A stretch of 64,000 bases of DNA from positions 464,101 through 528,100 of the forward strand of contig NZ_CAJURG010000001.1 in assembly GCF_910588715.1 (NCBI RefSeq), written 5' to 3'. The stretch's first letter is position 1; each line of letters opens with the position of its first letter. Positions 44,317-52,877 of this stretch are shown piece by piece. Both the position numbers and the translations under genes were made by a program. The DNA is from an uncultured Clostridium sp. GTDB taxonomy: Bacteria > Bacillota > Clostridia > Clostridiales > Clostridiaceae. The notes beneath the pieces are model-generated. The model had not been told where the DNA came from. It made no database searches and was given only the letters and a program-made list of their open reading frames with translations.

Positions 44317-45348
44317 CTAACCTTCAAAAAAACTAGTTTGTTTTTTTGTAACTTTTTTTCCTCTTACTCTTCCTAAGTGATTATATGCTTTATCTGTAGC
44401 TGTTCTTCCCCTAGCTGTTCTAACTATAAATCCTTTTTGAAGAAGATAAGGCTCATAAACATCTTCTATTGTTCCAAGCTCTTCACCTATAAAATAAGAT
44501 AATGTTTCTATTCCTACAGGTCCTCCATTAAAATTATCAATAATAGCTTCTAATATTTTGTTATCAACTCTATCAAATCCTTGGGCATCTACTTCTAAAA
44601 GTTCAAGTGCTGCCTTTGCTTCTTTATAACTTATTAAAGAATCTGAATACACTTCGGCATAATCTCTAACTCTTTTTAAAAGCCTATTGGCAATTCTTGG
44701 AGTCCCTCTTGAACGTCTTGCTATTTCATATGCACCCTCGTCAGTTATATTACAACCCAATACAAAAGCAGAACGAACTATTATTTCCTTTAATTGCTCT
44801 TCGGTATAATATACCATGTCACAAAGAACGCCAAATCTATCTCTTAATGGTGATGTTAACATACCAATTCTAGTTGTTGCTCCAATTAAAGTAAAATGAG
44901 GCAAATCAAGTCTAATTGATTTAGCTGCTGCTCCCTTTCCTATTACTATATCTAAAGCATAATCCTCCATTGCTGGATAAAGTATTTCTTCAACACTTCT
45001 ATTTAATCTATGTATTTCATCAATAAATAAAACATCATTATCTTTTAATGTTGTTAATATAGCTGCTAAATCTCCAGCTCTTTCAATTGCAGGTCCTGAA
45101 GTTATTTTTAAATCTCCACCCATTTCTTTTGCTATAATATTAGCTAAAGTTGTTTTACCTAAACCAGGTGGCCCATATAAAAGTACATGGTCTAATGCTT
45201 CATTTCTTCTTTTAGCTGCTTTAATAAATATGTTAAGTCTTTCTTTTACTTTATCTTGCCCTATATACTCATTAATCTTTTGAGGTCTTAAACTTAATTC
45301 ACCATTTCCATCTTCCAGAATTTCATCTGGAGTGATAATTCTTTCCAA
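44317..45348 (-). CDS. ruvB: Holliday junction branch-migration ATPase RuvB
   Basis: RuvB is the hexameric motor that moves Holliday junctions with RuvA. The 343-residue protein has Walker A LYGPPGLGKTTLANIIA, Walker B DVLFIDEIHRLN, and sensor region IGATTRIGMLTSPLRDRFG. The C-terminal winged helix ends VRGKKVTKKQTSFFEG. Start is TTG with GAGGTG upstream, 10 bases after ruvA. Confidence 0.97.
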   Translation of the reverse strand: MERIITPDEILEDGNGELSLRPQKINEYIGQDKVKERLNIFIKAAKRRNEALDHVLLYGPPGLGKTTLANIIAKEMGGDLKITSGPAIERAGDLAAILTTLKDNDVLFIDEIHRLNRSVEEILYPAMEDYALDIVIGKGAAAKSIRLDLPHFTLIGATTRIGMLTSPLRDRFGVLCDMVYYTEEQLKEIIVRSAFVLGCNITDEGAYEIARRSRGTPRIANRLLKRVRDYAEVYSDSLISYKEAKAALELLEVDAQGFDRVDNKILEAIIDNFNGGPVGIETLSYFIGEELGTIEDVYEPYLLQKGFIVRTARGRTATDKAYNHLGRVRGKKVTKKQTSFFEG

Positions 45349-45358
45349 TATATCACCT

Positions 45359-45964
45359 CTATCCCATCAATACTTTTAAACATTCCTTAATAATATTTTC
45401 TACCGATTCCTTTTTATTTACTTTTTTTAATGCACTTTCAGCTTCTTTTTCTGAATATCCAAGAGCAAGCAATGCTCCAAGTGCCTCTCCTATTGCATTA
45501 ATATTATTTTGTGAAATATCCTCAAAGCCTTGTTGAATATCAACACCTTCAGTTACTTCATCTGTTTTAATCTTATCTTTAAGTTCTAATATAATTCTTC
45601 CTGCTGTTTTTTTCCCAATTCCAGGTGCCCTACATAAATGTTTATCGTCTTCCATAATTATTGCATATTTTAAATTATTTATTCTACTTATTGAAAGTAA
45701 AGATAAAGCAGCCTTCGCGCCCACCCCACTTATTGAAATAAGTAATTTAAACATCTCTAATTCTTCTCTATCCTTAAAGCCATATAATCCAATAAAGTCT
45801 TCCCTTACTATTTGTTCTAAATATAATTGAACTTCCTCAGATACCTTAGGCATTTCTGCCATAGTTGCTCCTGAAGTAAAAATTTTATATCCAATGCTAT
45901 TATTTTCTACAATAACATAATCTTTATTAATCCCAATATATCTTCCCTTTATATATTCGTACAT
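45359..45964 (-). CDS. ruvA: Holliday junction DNA-binding protein RuvA
   Basis: RuvA holds the four-way junction and loads RuvB. The 201-residue protein starts MYEYIKGRYIGINKDYVIVE. It has the two helix-hairpin-helix motifs LLISISGVGAKAALSLLS and LCRAPGIGKKTAGRIILEL, and the RuvB-contacting C-terminal domain (EALGALLALGYSEKEAESAL). First gene of the ruvAB-queA-tgt-yajC operon. Confidence 0.96.
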   Translation of the reverse strand: MYEYIKGRYIGINKDYVIVENNSIGYKIFTSGATMAEMPKVSEEVQLYLEQIVREDFIGLYGFKDREELEMFKLLISISGVGAKAALSLLSISRINNLKYAIIMEDDKHLCRAPGIGKKTAGRIILELKDKIKTDEVTEGVDIQQGFEDISQNNINAIGEALGALLALGYSEKEAESALKKVNKKESVENIIKECLKVLMG

Positions 45965-46157
45965 ATATATCCCCCTTAACCTAATTAAAAGTTAGATTAT
46001 TTTTTCTTCGTAGTAATTTAAACTCCAGTAATTTAAAATTATATATACCTTTTTAATCTACCTTATACTTTACCATTTTAAATTAATTTTTTCAATAATA
46101 AAGAAAATATATCAAAATAACTTTTTATACAACAATTAATAAAAACTTTTTATAATT

Positions 46158-46211
46158 AAAAGAAGCTATATTACATTGAATTTAAATTTTTCAATATAAT
46201 ATAACTTCTTT
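46158..46211. terminator. Hairpin after the 139-residue hypothetical gene
   Basis: Arms 46158-46179 and 46190-46211, two mismatches that would be G-U in RNA. The arm AGCTATATTACATTGA is nearly the same as in hairpins at 10365 and 14363. On the minus strand it ends in TTCTTTTAATT. Confidence 0.7.
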
Positions 46212-46224
46212 ACATATATTACAA

Positions 46225-46644
46225 TTATTGCCCTGTTATCGGATCTCCGTAAGGTTCCATAATGTCAATTGAATCTGAATTAGTAAATATATTATCTATT
46301 GCATAGTCAAATGTATTTATTTCATTAGGTTTATATAGTAATTTTGAAATCAACTCTTCCTTTTCATCTTGAAAAATAACTTCATCTTGTATTTTTTCAA
46401 TTATATCTCTAGTATTATATAGCCTACACTCTCCCTCTTCTACTCCAATTTTATAACAAATTACATTAGCAATATCATCAAAATCTTCTGTTAAATCCTC
46501 ATATGCTCCAACTACATCATTATTTCTTGTCCTAAAATAATAGTAGTTATTAATATATGCCTTAGCTGTTTCTTGATCATTAAAACCTTTAATATTTCCA
46601 CTTGGCATAACTAATAAATATTCAAAGCTTGGCATAATACTCAT
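46225..46644 (-). CDS. Hypothetical protein, 139 residues
   Basis: An acidic soluble protein without signal peptide or membrane segment (SFEYLLVMPSGNIKGFNDQE at the N-terminus; SDSIDIMEPYGDPITGQ at the end). AAGGAGGCGAGAAA precedes the ATG. Hairpins flank it on both sides, so it is a single-gene unit. No family recognised. Confidence 0.65.
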   Translation of the reverse strand: MSIMPSFEYLLVMPSGNIKGFNDQETAKAYINNYYYFRTRNNDVVGAYEDLTEDFDDIANVICYKIGVEEGECRLYNTRDIIEKIQDEVIFQDEKEELISKLLYKPNEINTFDYAIDNIFTNSDSIDIMEPYGDPITGQ

Positions 46645-46728
46645 TTTCTCGCCTCCTTAGTTGCTTATAATGATATTTTCTCCTCTTATCTTAAATGTTA
46701 TACAAGCATCTATTTTCCTATAATGAAA

Positions 46729-46766
46729 GAGATTATAAATAAAAACCAAATTCTATTTATAATCTC
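46729..46766 (-). terminator. Terminator after the 213-residue anchored protein
   Basis: Perfect 12-bp arms GAGATTATAAAT (46729-46740) and ATTTATAATCTC (46755-46766); on the minus strand TTTCATT follows. Confidence 0.65.
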
Positions 46767-46837
46767 CTTCAAGTAAAAATATATAGTTTAAGGGTATATT
46801 AAAAATCACTTTAAAAAGCGATTATATGGGATAAGCA

Positions 46838-47479
46838 TTATGAAATATATGCAGTTAATTTTTCTACTGCTTCATCCTTTGTATCATAACAATGTTTTAA
46901 ATTTTTAATATCTTCTAAATCTTTGCCTTGCAAAAAATTTACTGTTCTATTATTTCTATATACATCATTTTCATTTTCAATTGTTAATTTGCCTTCACTA
47001 TCTGTTTTATAAATTGCAAAATATCCTTCTTTTTCACCTATATAATATTTATTAGGTTTTAATACATTTATAGTTCCATCTTTGCTAAAAACTACTTTCT
47101 TATCTTGCAATTCCTCTAAATTATATCCATTTGCTTCAAAAAAGTTTACTATGAATTGTTGATTAATATCAGTTACTATAGAGTTTTCTTTTTTAAAGTC
47201 TGAAATACTTTGCTCCTTTTCAATAACTCCTTGATTAGTTAAAACTAAAATCATATCATCATCTAAAGCTTTTGTATTGTTATATACTGCTTTATCTTCT
47301 TCTTTTGTCTCATTTGCATATTTAGGATTAATTAATTTATCTGCAACTAAATATGTTCCAAAAAAACAAATTATAAGTGCTGTTATAATCATTCCTGAAA
47401 TTATTGCTATTTTTTTATTTTTATATCTATTTTCATTATTTATTTCTTTTTCATTATTATGTTCAAATTTATTATCCAT
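46838..47479 (-). CDS. Membrane-anchored hypothetical protein, possibly BofC-like at the C-terminus
   Basis: The protein (213 residues from the ATG at 47479, 8 bases after AAGGAG) has a charged cytoplasmic start and one membrane segment (IAIISGMIITALIICFFGTY, residues about 24-43). An extracellular domain follows. Its last 100 residues (KYYIGEKEGYFAIYKTD; LQGKDLEDIKNLKHCYDT) vaguely recall the C-terminal domain of the sporulation protein BofC, but I am not sure. In-frame GTG and ATG codons lie just upstream but overlap the ribosome binding site. Confidence 0.6.
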   Translation of the reverse strand: MDNKFEHNNEKEINNENRYKNKKIAIISGMIITALIICFFGTYLVADKLINPKYANETKEEDKAVYNNTKALDDDMILVLTNQGVIEKEQSISDFKKENSIVTDINQQFIVNFFEANGYNLEELQDKKVVFSKDGTINVLKPNKYYIGEKEGYFAIYKTDSEGKLTIENENDVYRNNRTVNFLQGKDLEDIKNLKHCYDTKDEAVEKLTAYIS

Positions 47480-47555
47480 AAACATCACTCCTTAGTTGTA
47501 ATTTTTGACAACTTTACAAATGATATTCATGTAATTAAAAAATTTTTAAAAAAAT

Positions 47556-47577
47556 AAAAGCTCACTTATGAGCTTTT
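47556..47577 (-). terminator. Terminator overlapping the stop of the 76-residue gene
   Basis: Arms AAAAGCTCA (47556-47564) and TGAGCTTTT (47569-47577); on the minus strand ATTTTTTT follows. Its 5' arm includes part of the stop codon at 47576-47578. Confidence 0.8.
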
Positions 47578-47806
47578 ACCATTCAATCGTTAATATACTA
47601 AAATCCTCTTTTTTAATAGAGATTCTATATCCTTCTACTAATAACCAATTTACTAGCAACTTTTGAATTTCTTCACTTTCATCATCCATGGCAAGGATTG
47701 CACTAATTTTATTAACTCCCATATTCTTTCCGATATCAATATTTTCTTGTATCTTATTTTTATGATTTTCAAACTTACTTTTTAAATCCTCATTTAAAAA
47801 TCCCAC
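47576..47806 (-). CDS. Hypothetical protein, 76 residues
   Basis: A small acidic helical protein (FENHKNKIQENIDIGKNMG; ILAMDDESEEIQKLLVNWLL). The start is GTG at 47806, 5 bases after AAGGGGGAG, which is strong support for translation. Its own terminator overlaps the stop codon. No family recognised. Confidence 0.65.
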   Translation of the reverse strand: MGFLNEDLKSKFENHKNKIQENIDIGKNMGVNKISAILAMDDESEEIQKLLVNWLLVEGYRISIKKEDFSILTIEW

Positions 47807-47883
47807 AAAAACTCCCCCTTATAACAATGAAAAAATCCTCAATTTTTAATATTAAACCTTTGTCCCATCTATGTATATTAATT

Positions 47884-47926
47884 TTTAATCATAGTATAAT
47901 AATTCTCTTATTATACTATGATTAAA
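47884..47926. repeat. 19-bp perfect inverted repeat
   Basis: Arms 47884-47902 (core ATCATAGTATAATAA) and 47908-47926, loop TTCTC. No T-run follows on either strand, so it is not a typical terminator. The rest of the 47807-48353 spacer holds one small ORF (47982-48098) and AT-rich DNA. Confidence 0.8.
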
Positions 47927-47981
47927 TTTAATAATTAACCACAAAAAATTATATTTTTTTATGAATAAAATTACATTTTAA

Positions 47982-48098
47982 TTAATGTAACATTTTAAAT
48001 ATAATATAAATTAATCCAATAATAATTAATGCTTTAATACTTATTTTTATATATAATCTAGATATTTCTATTCTTTCACTATTCATAAACTTTTTCAT
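47982..48098 (-). CDS. Possible small membrane protein, 38 residues
   Basis: The ORF reads MKKFMNSERIEISRLYIKIS, then the hydrophobic IKALIIIGLIYIIFKMLH, a charged head followed by one membrane segment. AAAAGGA abuts the first ATG (too close), and lies 12 bases before the second ATG at 48086 (rather far), so the start is unclear. Reported because it has the layout of small clostridial membrane proteins. Could be chance. Confidence 0.4.
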   Translation of the reverse strand: MKKFMNSERIEISRLYIKISIKALIIIGLIYIIFKMLH

Positions 48099-48353
48099 TC
48101 CTTTTAAACCAACTTAAATTTTATCTACTAATTTCTAACTTCCTAATATTATAATAACAAAATATAAACAAAATTCACATCCTATTAAAATAATAAATTG
48201 TTTATATCAATAATATATTTAATAAGTATAAACAATATATTTCTTGCATTATATTGCTTATATATATTAAAATAATCTTTGTGGTTTTATTATGAAAGGT
48301 ATTATAAAGTTTAATCCAACCTTTTTTAAATACCTTAAATATTTAAAAACCTT

Positions 48354-48393
48354 AGACAGTTCGGGAACCTCCTGTCTTAAAACAAAACTAGGT
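48354..48393 (+). promoter_or_regulatory. PreQ1-I riboswitch aptamer
   Basis: Stem AGACAG (48354-48359) / CTGTCT (48372-48377), a 12-nt loop containing CCT, then the A-rich tail TAAAACAAAACTAGG (48378-48392). The tail AGG can pair with loop CCT to close the H-type pseudoknot, the preQ1-I fold. The gene downstream is queT, the expected target. Confidence 0.85.
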
Positions 48394-48410
48394 AAAAGTT
48401 TTAACTTAAA

Positions 48411-48436
48411 ATAATAGATAAAGTTTTATCTATTAT
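48411..48436 (+). promoter_or_regulatory. Spacer hairpin of the preQ1 riboswitch
   Basis: Perfect 12-bp arms ATAATAGATAAA (48411-48422) and 48425-48436. It would bring the aptamer close to the expression platform. Confidence 0.65.
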
Positions 48437-48443
48437 AAGCCTT

Positions 48444-48475
48444 AGGTTCCTAATAATTTTTATTAGGAGGTTTTT
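48444..48475 (+). promoter_or_regulatory. Expression platform of the queT riboswitch
   Basis: TCCTAATAA (48448-48456) pairs with TTATTAGGA (48460-48468). The 3' arm overlaps the ribosome binding site AGGAGG (48465-48470) and is followed by TTTTT, so it can block translation or end transcription. AGGTTCC (48444-48450) is perfectly complementary to GGAACCT in the aptamer loop (48364-48370), giving the alternative ON pairing. Confidence 0.75.
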
Positions 48476-48479
48476 CAAA

Positions 48480-48980
48480 ATGAAAAACGATTTAACAAAA
48501 AGACTATCTAGGACTGCAATCATTGCAGCAATCTATGTAGTTATAACTATTGCTATTGCACCTTTATCTTACATGGGAGTTCAATTTAGAATTTCTGAAA
48601 TTTTAGTTCTATTAGCTGTATTTGATCCACTATATATAGGAGGATTAACACTTGGATGTTTAATTGCTAATTTACTAGGTCCTAATGGCCCTATGGATGT
48701 ATTATTTGGAACATTAGCTACATTTATTAGTGTATATGCTATTTACTTAACTGGTAAGATAATAAAAAATTATAAAACTAAGCTTTTTATAGCATCTATT
48801 TGGCCAACAATCTTTAATGGCCTTATAGTAGGTTGGATGTTAAATAAGCTATATGGATTACCACTAGTTTTATCTATGGGACAAGTTGCATTAGGAGAAT
48901 TAGTTGTAATAACATGTATTGGAGTGCCTATATTCCTATTGGCTGAATCTAAATTAAAAAATATAATTACATTTAAATAA
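48480..48980 (+). CDS. queT: Queuosine precursor transporter QueT
   Basis: An ECF-transporter S component of 166 residues with about five hydrophobic segments. The start TKRLSRTAIIAAIYVVITIA and the motif VQFRISEILVLLAVFDPLYI are typical of QueT (COG4708). It imports a queuosine precursor such as preQ1 with a shared energy module that is not in this window. Control by a preQ1-I riboswitch upstream supports the substrate. Tgt and QueA in this window use the imported base. Confidence 0.94.
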   Translation: MKNDLTKRLSRTAIIAAIYVVITIAIAPLSYMGVQFRISEILVLLAVFDPLYIGGLTLGCLIANLLGPNGPMDVLFGTLATFISVYAIYLTGKIIKNYKTKLFIASIWPTIFNGLIVGWMLNKLYGLPLVLSMGQVALGELVVITCIGVPIFLLAESKLKNIITFK

Positions 48981-48989
48981 TTAAAATAT

Positions 48990-49018
48990 AAAAAGGACAA
49001 CGTAATGTTGTCCTTTTT
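48990..49018. terminator. Bidirectional terminator
   Basis: Perfect 12-bp arms AAAAAGGACAAC (48990-49001) and GTTGTCCTTTTT (49007-49018), loop GTAAT. Serves queT and the convergent symporter. Confidence 0.92.
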
Positions 49019-49046
49019 ATATTAACTATTATAATATAATAATTAA

Positions 49047-50423
49047 TTACTCTGCTAATTCAGCAATTAAATTTATTTCACTATTATAAACTTCTTCATC
49101 TAACATTCCTTCTGATTTTGCAACAACAATACTAGTTGCTGCATCCCCAACTACATTTAAAGAAGTTACTAACATTTCTATTGGTCTATTTATTGCAAGT
49201 ATTAATGAGTAAGCAAGTATAGCTGCATCATTATTATATCCCATTCCAGTTAATACAGTAAATAATATTATTGCTCCAGCACCTGGTGCTGCTGGTGTAC
49301 CAATAGATGATATTAAAGCTAATAAAGATATAACTACTATGTTTCCTATTGTTACATCATATCCAGCACTTGTTGCTATAAATATCGCTGCTATAACTTG
49401 CATTATTGCTGTTCCATTCATATTTATAGTCATTCCAAGAGGTAAAATAAATGATGCAATATCTTCGCTAACACCTAATTCCTCAGTTACAGTTTTAGTA
49501 TTTAAAGGTAATGTTGCTGCTGAAGATGAAGTTGAAAATCCAAATAAAGCAACTTTTCCAATCTTTTTTATAAACTTAATTGGATTAAGTTTAGCTCCAA
49601 CCGCTATAAAAATTGCATATCCAAATACTAAAAATACTAGTAATGTAAATATTGTAGTCATTACATATACAAGTGCTGGTTTTAAATTATCTACTCCATA
49701 TATTGCAAATGTTCTTGTTATTAAAATAAATATTGCTATAGGTCCAAACTTTGTTATTATAAAACTTAAAAATACTGTTATAATTGAATTTATTTCTTCT
49801 AACAAAGTTTTTAATACTTTTATTTTTTCTCCTAATGTATTTATACAAAGTCCTAATACCACTGCTACAAAAACTACTGCAAGAATACTTCCATTTGAAG
49901 AAAATGCTGCTGTTATATTGTTTGGTATTGCTTGTACAATTATTAATAATGGATTTGTAGAACTTGCAACTCCTGCTTGTGCTGTAACATTTTCAATATT
50001 TGCTGTAAATAATCCTAAATTTTTAATTATAAATCCAACAGCACCTGCTAAGGCTAATGCTAAAACTGATGTTGATAAAAATCCTAATATCGTTTTATAC
50101 GAAATACGACCAAGCTTTTTAGTATCACTTACCTTACACATAGCTAAAGCTATTGATGTAAACACCATTGGTACTATTACTAATTGAAGTGAATTTATAA
50201 ATAATTGTCCTACTATGTAAAATACCCCTATAGCATTTTTTGCTCCATCTTTTGAAATATCTTGGAATAAAATATTATTAATAGTTGTCCATATATGAGA
50301 ATTTCCACTATTGCTTAAGTTTTCTCTAAGTACTATACATCCTATTCCTACTATTAATCCTAAAATAAGAGCTATTGCCATTTTTATGGCTAATTTGTTA
50401 CTACTATTAACTTTTACTTTCAT
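49047..50423 (-). CDS. Dicarboxylate/amino-acid:cation symporter (DAACS family)
   Basis: A 458-residue membrane protein of the GltP/Glt-Ph type. The helical hairpin motif SSSAATLPLNTK (HP1) and the unwound segment MTINMNGTAIMQ (TM7) are conserved. HP2 is represented by SSIGTPAAPGAGAIIL. It imports an acidic or small amino acid with Na+ or H+; the exact substrate is unknown. It has a normal length and AAGGAGATTAG before the ATG. Confidence 0.92.
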   Translation of the reverse strand: MKVKVNSSNKLAIKMAIALILGLIVGIGCIVLRENLSNSGNSHIWTTINNILFQDISKDGAKNAIGVFYIVGQLFINSLQLVIVPMVFTSIALAMCKVSDTKKLGRISYKTILGFLSTSVLALALAGAVGFIIKNLGLFTANIENVTAQAGVASSTNPLLIIVQAIPNNITAAFSSNGSILAVVFVAVVLGLCINTLGEKIKVLKTLLEEINSIITVFLSFIITKFGPIAIFILITRTFAIYGVDNLKPALVYVMTTIFTLLVFLVFGYAIFIAVGAKLNPIKFIKKIGKVALFGFSTSSSAATLPLNTKTVTEELGVSEDIASFILPLGMTINMNGTAIMQVIAAIFIATSAGYDVTIGNIVVISLLALISSIGTPAAPGAGAIILFTVLTGMGYNNDAAILAYSLILAINRPIEMLVTSLNVVGDAATSIVVAKSEGMLDEEVYNSEINLIAELAE

Positions 50424-50500
50424 TTGTTCTAATCTCCTTACTAGTTTATTCCCTAATTCAAATAACTAAATAAGGTATAGTAAACTTTAATAACTCATAC

Positions 50501-50527
50501 AAAAAAACCTTCCTAATAAAAGGAAGG
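50501..50527 (-). terminator. Terminator after the 5'-nucleotidase gene
   Basis: CCTTCCT (50508-50514) pairs with AGGAAGG (50521-50527); a seven-base T-run follows on the minus strand. Confidence 0.82.
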
Positions 50528-50679
50528 CTAATATAATACAAATTATTTATCTTTAATTAATAATTATATTAACAAAAGATAAGTCTATAAGCATACTATA
50601 ACTTCCTTACTGATTTCTCGAATCAATTTAAAGGGATTTTTTTCTTTATGCTATCATTTAAATATAATTATGTCAATAT

Positions 50680-52623
50680 TTATGCAACATTTTCTTTTTT
50701 CTTAATAATTAAAACTCCTACTGCACTTAAAGCTAATGCAATAAATATAACTTGAGTAGGTGAAATTGGCTCTCCTGTTTGAGGTAATTTATCATTTTTA
50801 TTTTCAGAATTTTCACCTTCACTTGGTAATACTTCTGGTTTTACCTCTGGCTTTATCTCAGGTTTAACTTCTGGTTTTGTTTCCGGCTTTATTTCTGGTT
50901 TTTCTTCAGGTTTAACCTCAGGTTTTGTTTCTGGTTTAACCTCAGGTTTTGTTTCTGGTTTAACCTCAGGTTTTATTTCAGGTTTATCAATTGTTGTATC
51001 TTCACCATCTATTAATAAATTATAATTTAATTCATCAATACCATTTTTCCATTCATTAATAATAATATCTCTCATTTCTCCAATAACAACAGGTTCAATA
51101 TGTCCATCAAAGTTATAATTATCCCCACCTGTCATTAAGAAATCTATACTTGTTAAAGTGTAATATTCATTATCCTCAATCTTAGTTCCATCAGATAATC
51201 TCATTGAAGTTATTTCATCAGTTGAAGAGTCATACCACACTGTTAAACCTGAATATTGTCCCCAACCAAAACCATCTGGATTAATTCCATGTTGAATTAA
51301 TTCTTTTAATTTAGCTCCAGTTACCTTCATAGTAACTACATTATTGTCAAATGGTAATATTGTATACATATCTCCAAGTGTTAATGTCCCTTTTGATAAA
51401 GGTGCTCTAATTCCACCACCATTAACTATTGCTACTTGTGTACCAGCAGATTTTCTCATTGCTTCTGCAACAGTTACTCCAAGAGGTGTAACCCCTGCAT
51501 ATCTATCATGGAATAAATCAAACTTTAATTCTGTTACTTCCTCTAATAATGTTGGTGCTAAATCATCATTATATTTTTCTATTATTTTCTTAACATTTTC
51601 ATCAACTGGGAAGTCATTTGTTTCACTTTCTTCATAAAATCTTCTTGTATTAGCATCTACATCTAAAATTTCTTCATTTTCATCAATAGTAAATGTAAGT
51701 ACTGATAATCCTCTACCATTATTTCCCGCTTGAACAACTGGTATATCTTTTCCCATTTTATTATTTTTTACAAATCCATCAACAAATTTATGATTATGTG
51801 CTGCAATTACTGCATCAATATTAGAAGCATTTGCTGCTATTTCTGCCGCTTCCCCAGTTATTGTTCCATCGCTACTTTCTTCCGCTCCTGAGTGCGTTAA
51901 TGCAACTACTATATCTGCACCTTCAGCTCTAACAATTTCTGAATACTTATCAACTGTTTCAACTATATCTAAGAATTTTAAACCAACAACATTTTCAGCC
52001 TTTGTACTTGATAAAGTTTCTGGTGTTGCAATACCTATAAATGCAATATTTATACCATCAACATTAGTTATAATATAAGGCTCTGCATATTCTGGTGTCT
52101 CTCCAGTACTCTCATCAATTAAATTTGCTGCTACAAATTTAAATCCAGCTTCATCTGCCCATGGTTTTATTTTATCTGACCCCCAATCATATTCGTGATT
52201 ACCTATTGCTGATGCTACTACCCCTATTTCCTTTATCATTTCATTAACAGGAGCCCCTTCTAATATATTAGAAATTGCTGTTCCTTGATACATATCGCCA
52301 CCTGAAACTGTAGCTACTCCATATGTATCACTTTCTTTATCTTTCTTTTGATATTCTTTTATAATACCTGCTAATTTTGCCGCTCCAATGTTTTTACCAC
52401 TTTCTAATACATTTCCATGAAAATCATTAAAGCTTAATATTTCTATAACTTTATTTGATGATTTATCATCATTTTCCCCATCTTCATTTGAAATTACATT
52501 TTCAATATTATGTACTGATTCATCGTTAACTTTTTCTGCCTTTACTAATTTTGCTGGTGTCATTAATCCAGTACTAATCGTAAATGCAGTTAAAAGTACT
52601 AATAGTTTTTTGTTTCTTAACAT
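50680..52623 (-). CDS. LPXTG-anchored 5'-nucleotidase/metallophosphatase
   Basis: A secreted, wall-anchored enzyme that hydrolyses extracellular nucleotides. It has a signal peptide (LLVLLTAFTISTGLM). The metallophosphatase domain (SFNDFHGN; AIGNHEYDWGSD; AAHNHKFVDGF) precedes a C-terminal nucleotide-specificity domain with NGGGIRAPL and TGGDNYNFDG. A Pro/Lys/Glu repeat (KPEVKPETKPE, about residues 555-615) spans the wall. The sorting signal KLPQTG, a hydrophobic stretch and KKKE end it. The frame opens at 52662, but AAGGGGG precedes the ATGs at 52626 and 52623, so I chose 52623 (about 647 residues). Extracellular adenosine production is possible. Confidence 0.93.
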   Translation of the reverse strand: MLRNKKLLVLLTAFTISTGLMTPAKLVKAEKVNDESVHNIENVISNEDGENDDKSSNKVIEILSFNDFHGNVLESGKNIGAAKLAGIIKEYQKKDKESDTYGVATVSGGDMYQGTAISNILEGAPVNEMIKEIGVVASAIGNHEYDWGSDKIKPWADEAGFKFVAANLIDESTGETPEYAEPYIITNVDGINIAFIGIATPETLSSTKAENVVGLKFLDIVETVDKYSEIVRAEGADIVVALTHSGAEESSDGTITGEAAEIAANASNIDAVIAAHNHKFVDGFVKNNKMGKDIPVVQAGNNGRGLSVLTFTIDENEEILDVDANTRRFYEESETNDFPVDENVKKIIEKYNDDLAPTLLEEVTELKFDLFHDRYAGVTPLGVTVAEAMRKSAGTQVAIVNGGGIRAPLSKGTLTLGDMYTILPFDNNVVTMKVTGAKLKELIQHGINPDGFGWGQYSGLTVWYDSSTDEITSMRLSDGTKIEDNEYYTLTSIDFLMTGGDNYNFDGHIEPVVIGEMRDIIINEWKNGIDELNYNLLIDGEDTTIDKPEIKPEVKPETKPEVKPETKPEVKPEEKPEIKPETKPEVKPEIKPEVKPEVLPSEGENSENKNDKLPQTGEPISPTQVIFIALALSAVGVLIIKKKENVA

Positions 52624-52764
52624 CATTATCCCCCTTAATATATAAGATGAATAGCCCTTCATCTTTTCCTACATTAAGAATAATATAATATACGAACATT
52701 TTTTGCAATAGTTTTTTTATAATTCGCATATTTACCGAATAAACTTAATTTTTAAAAATGTAAG

Positions 52765-52851
52765 TTATCTATGATAAGAATATCTCCTTTTTCCCTTACC
52801 TAATAATTTAATTACTTTAAATTCATTTTCATTAACCTTTATTCTTTCCAC
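52765..52851 (-). pseudogene. Remnant of a protein-kinase/phosphotransferase gene (N-terminus only)
   Basis: The GTG at 52851 follows GGGGAAGGAATATT and opens a 28-codon frame reading VERIKVNENEFKVIKLLGKG then KRRYSYHR. This resembles the first 30 residues of clostridial kinase-like proteins with a glycine-rich loop of type LLGKGKGGYSYLV, but two Gly are replaced by Arg and the frame ends at once. No kinase body follows. I infer a decayed or largely deleted gene. From memory of the family, so moderate confidence only. Confidence 0.4.
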
Positions 52852-52877
52852 AATATTCCTTCCCCTTATATTCTTAA

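Noticed and set aside
49339..50187. 282-codon open frame on the plus strand
   Set aside because: It is the antisense shadow of the DAACS symporter and has no ribosome binding site.
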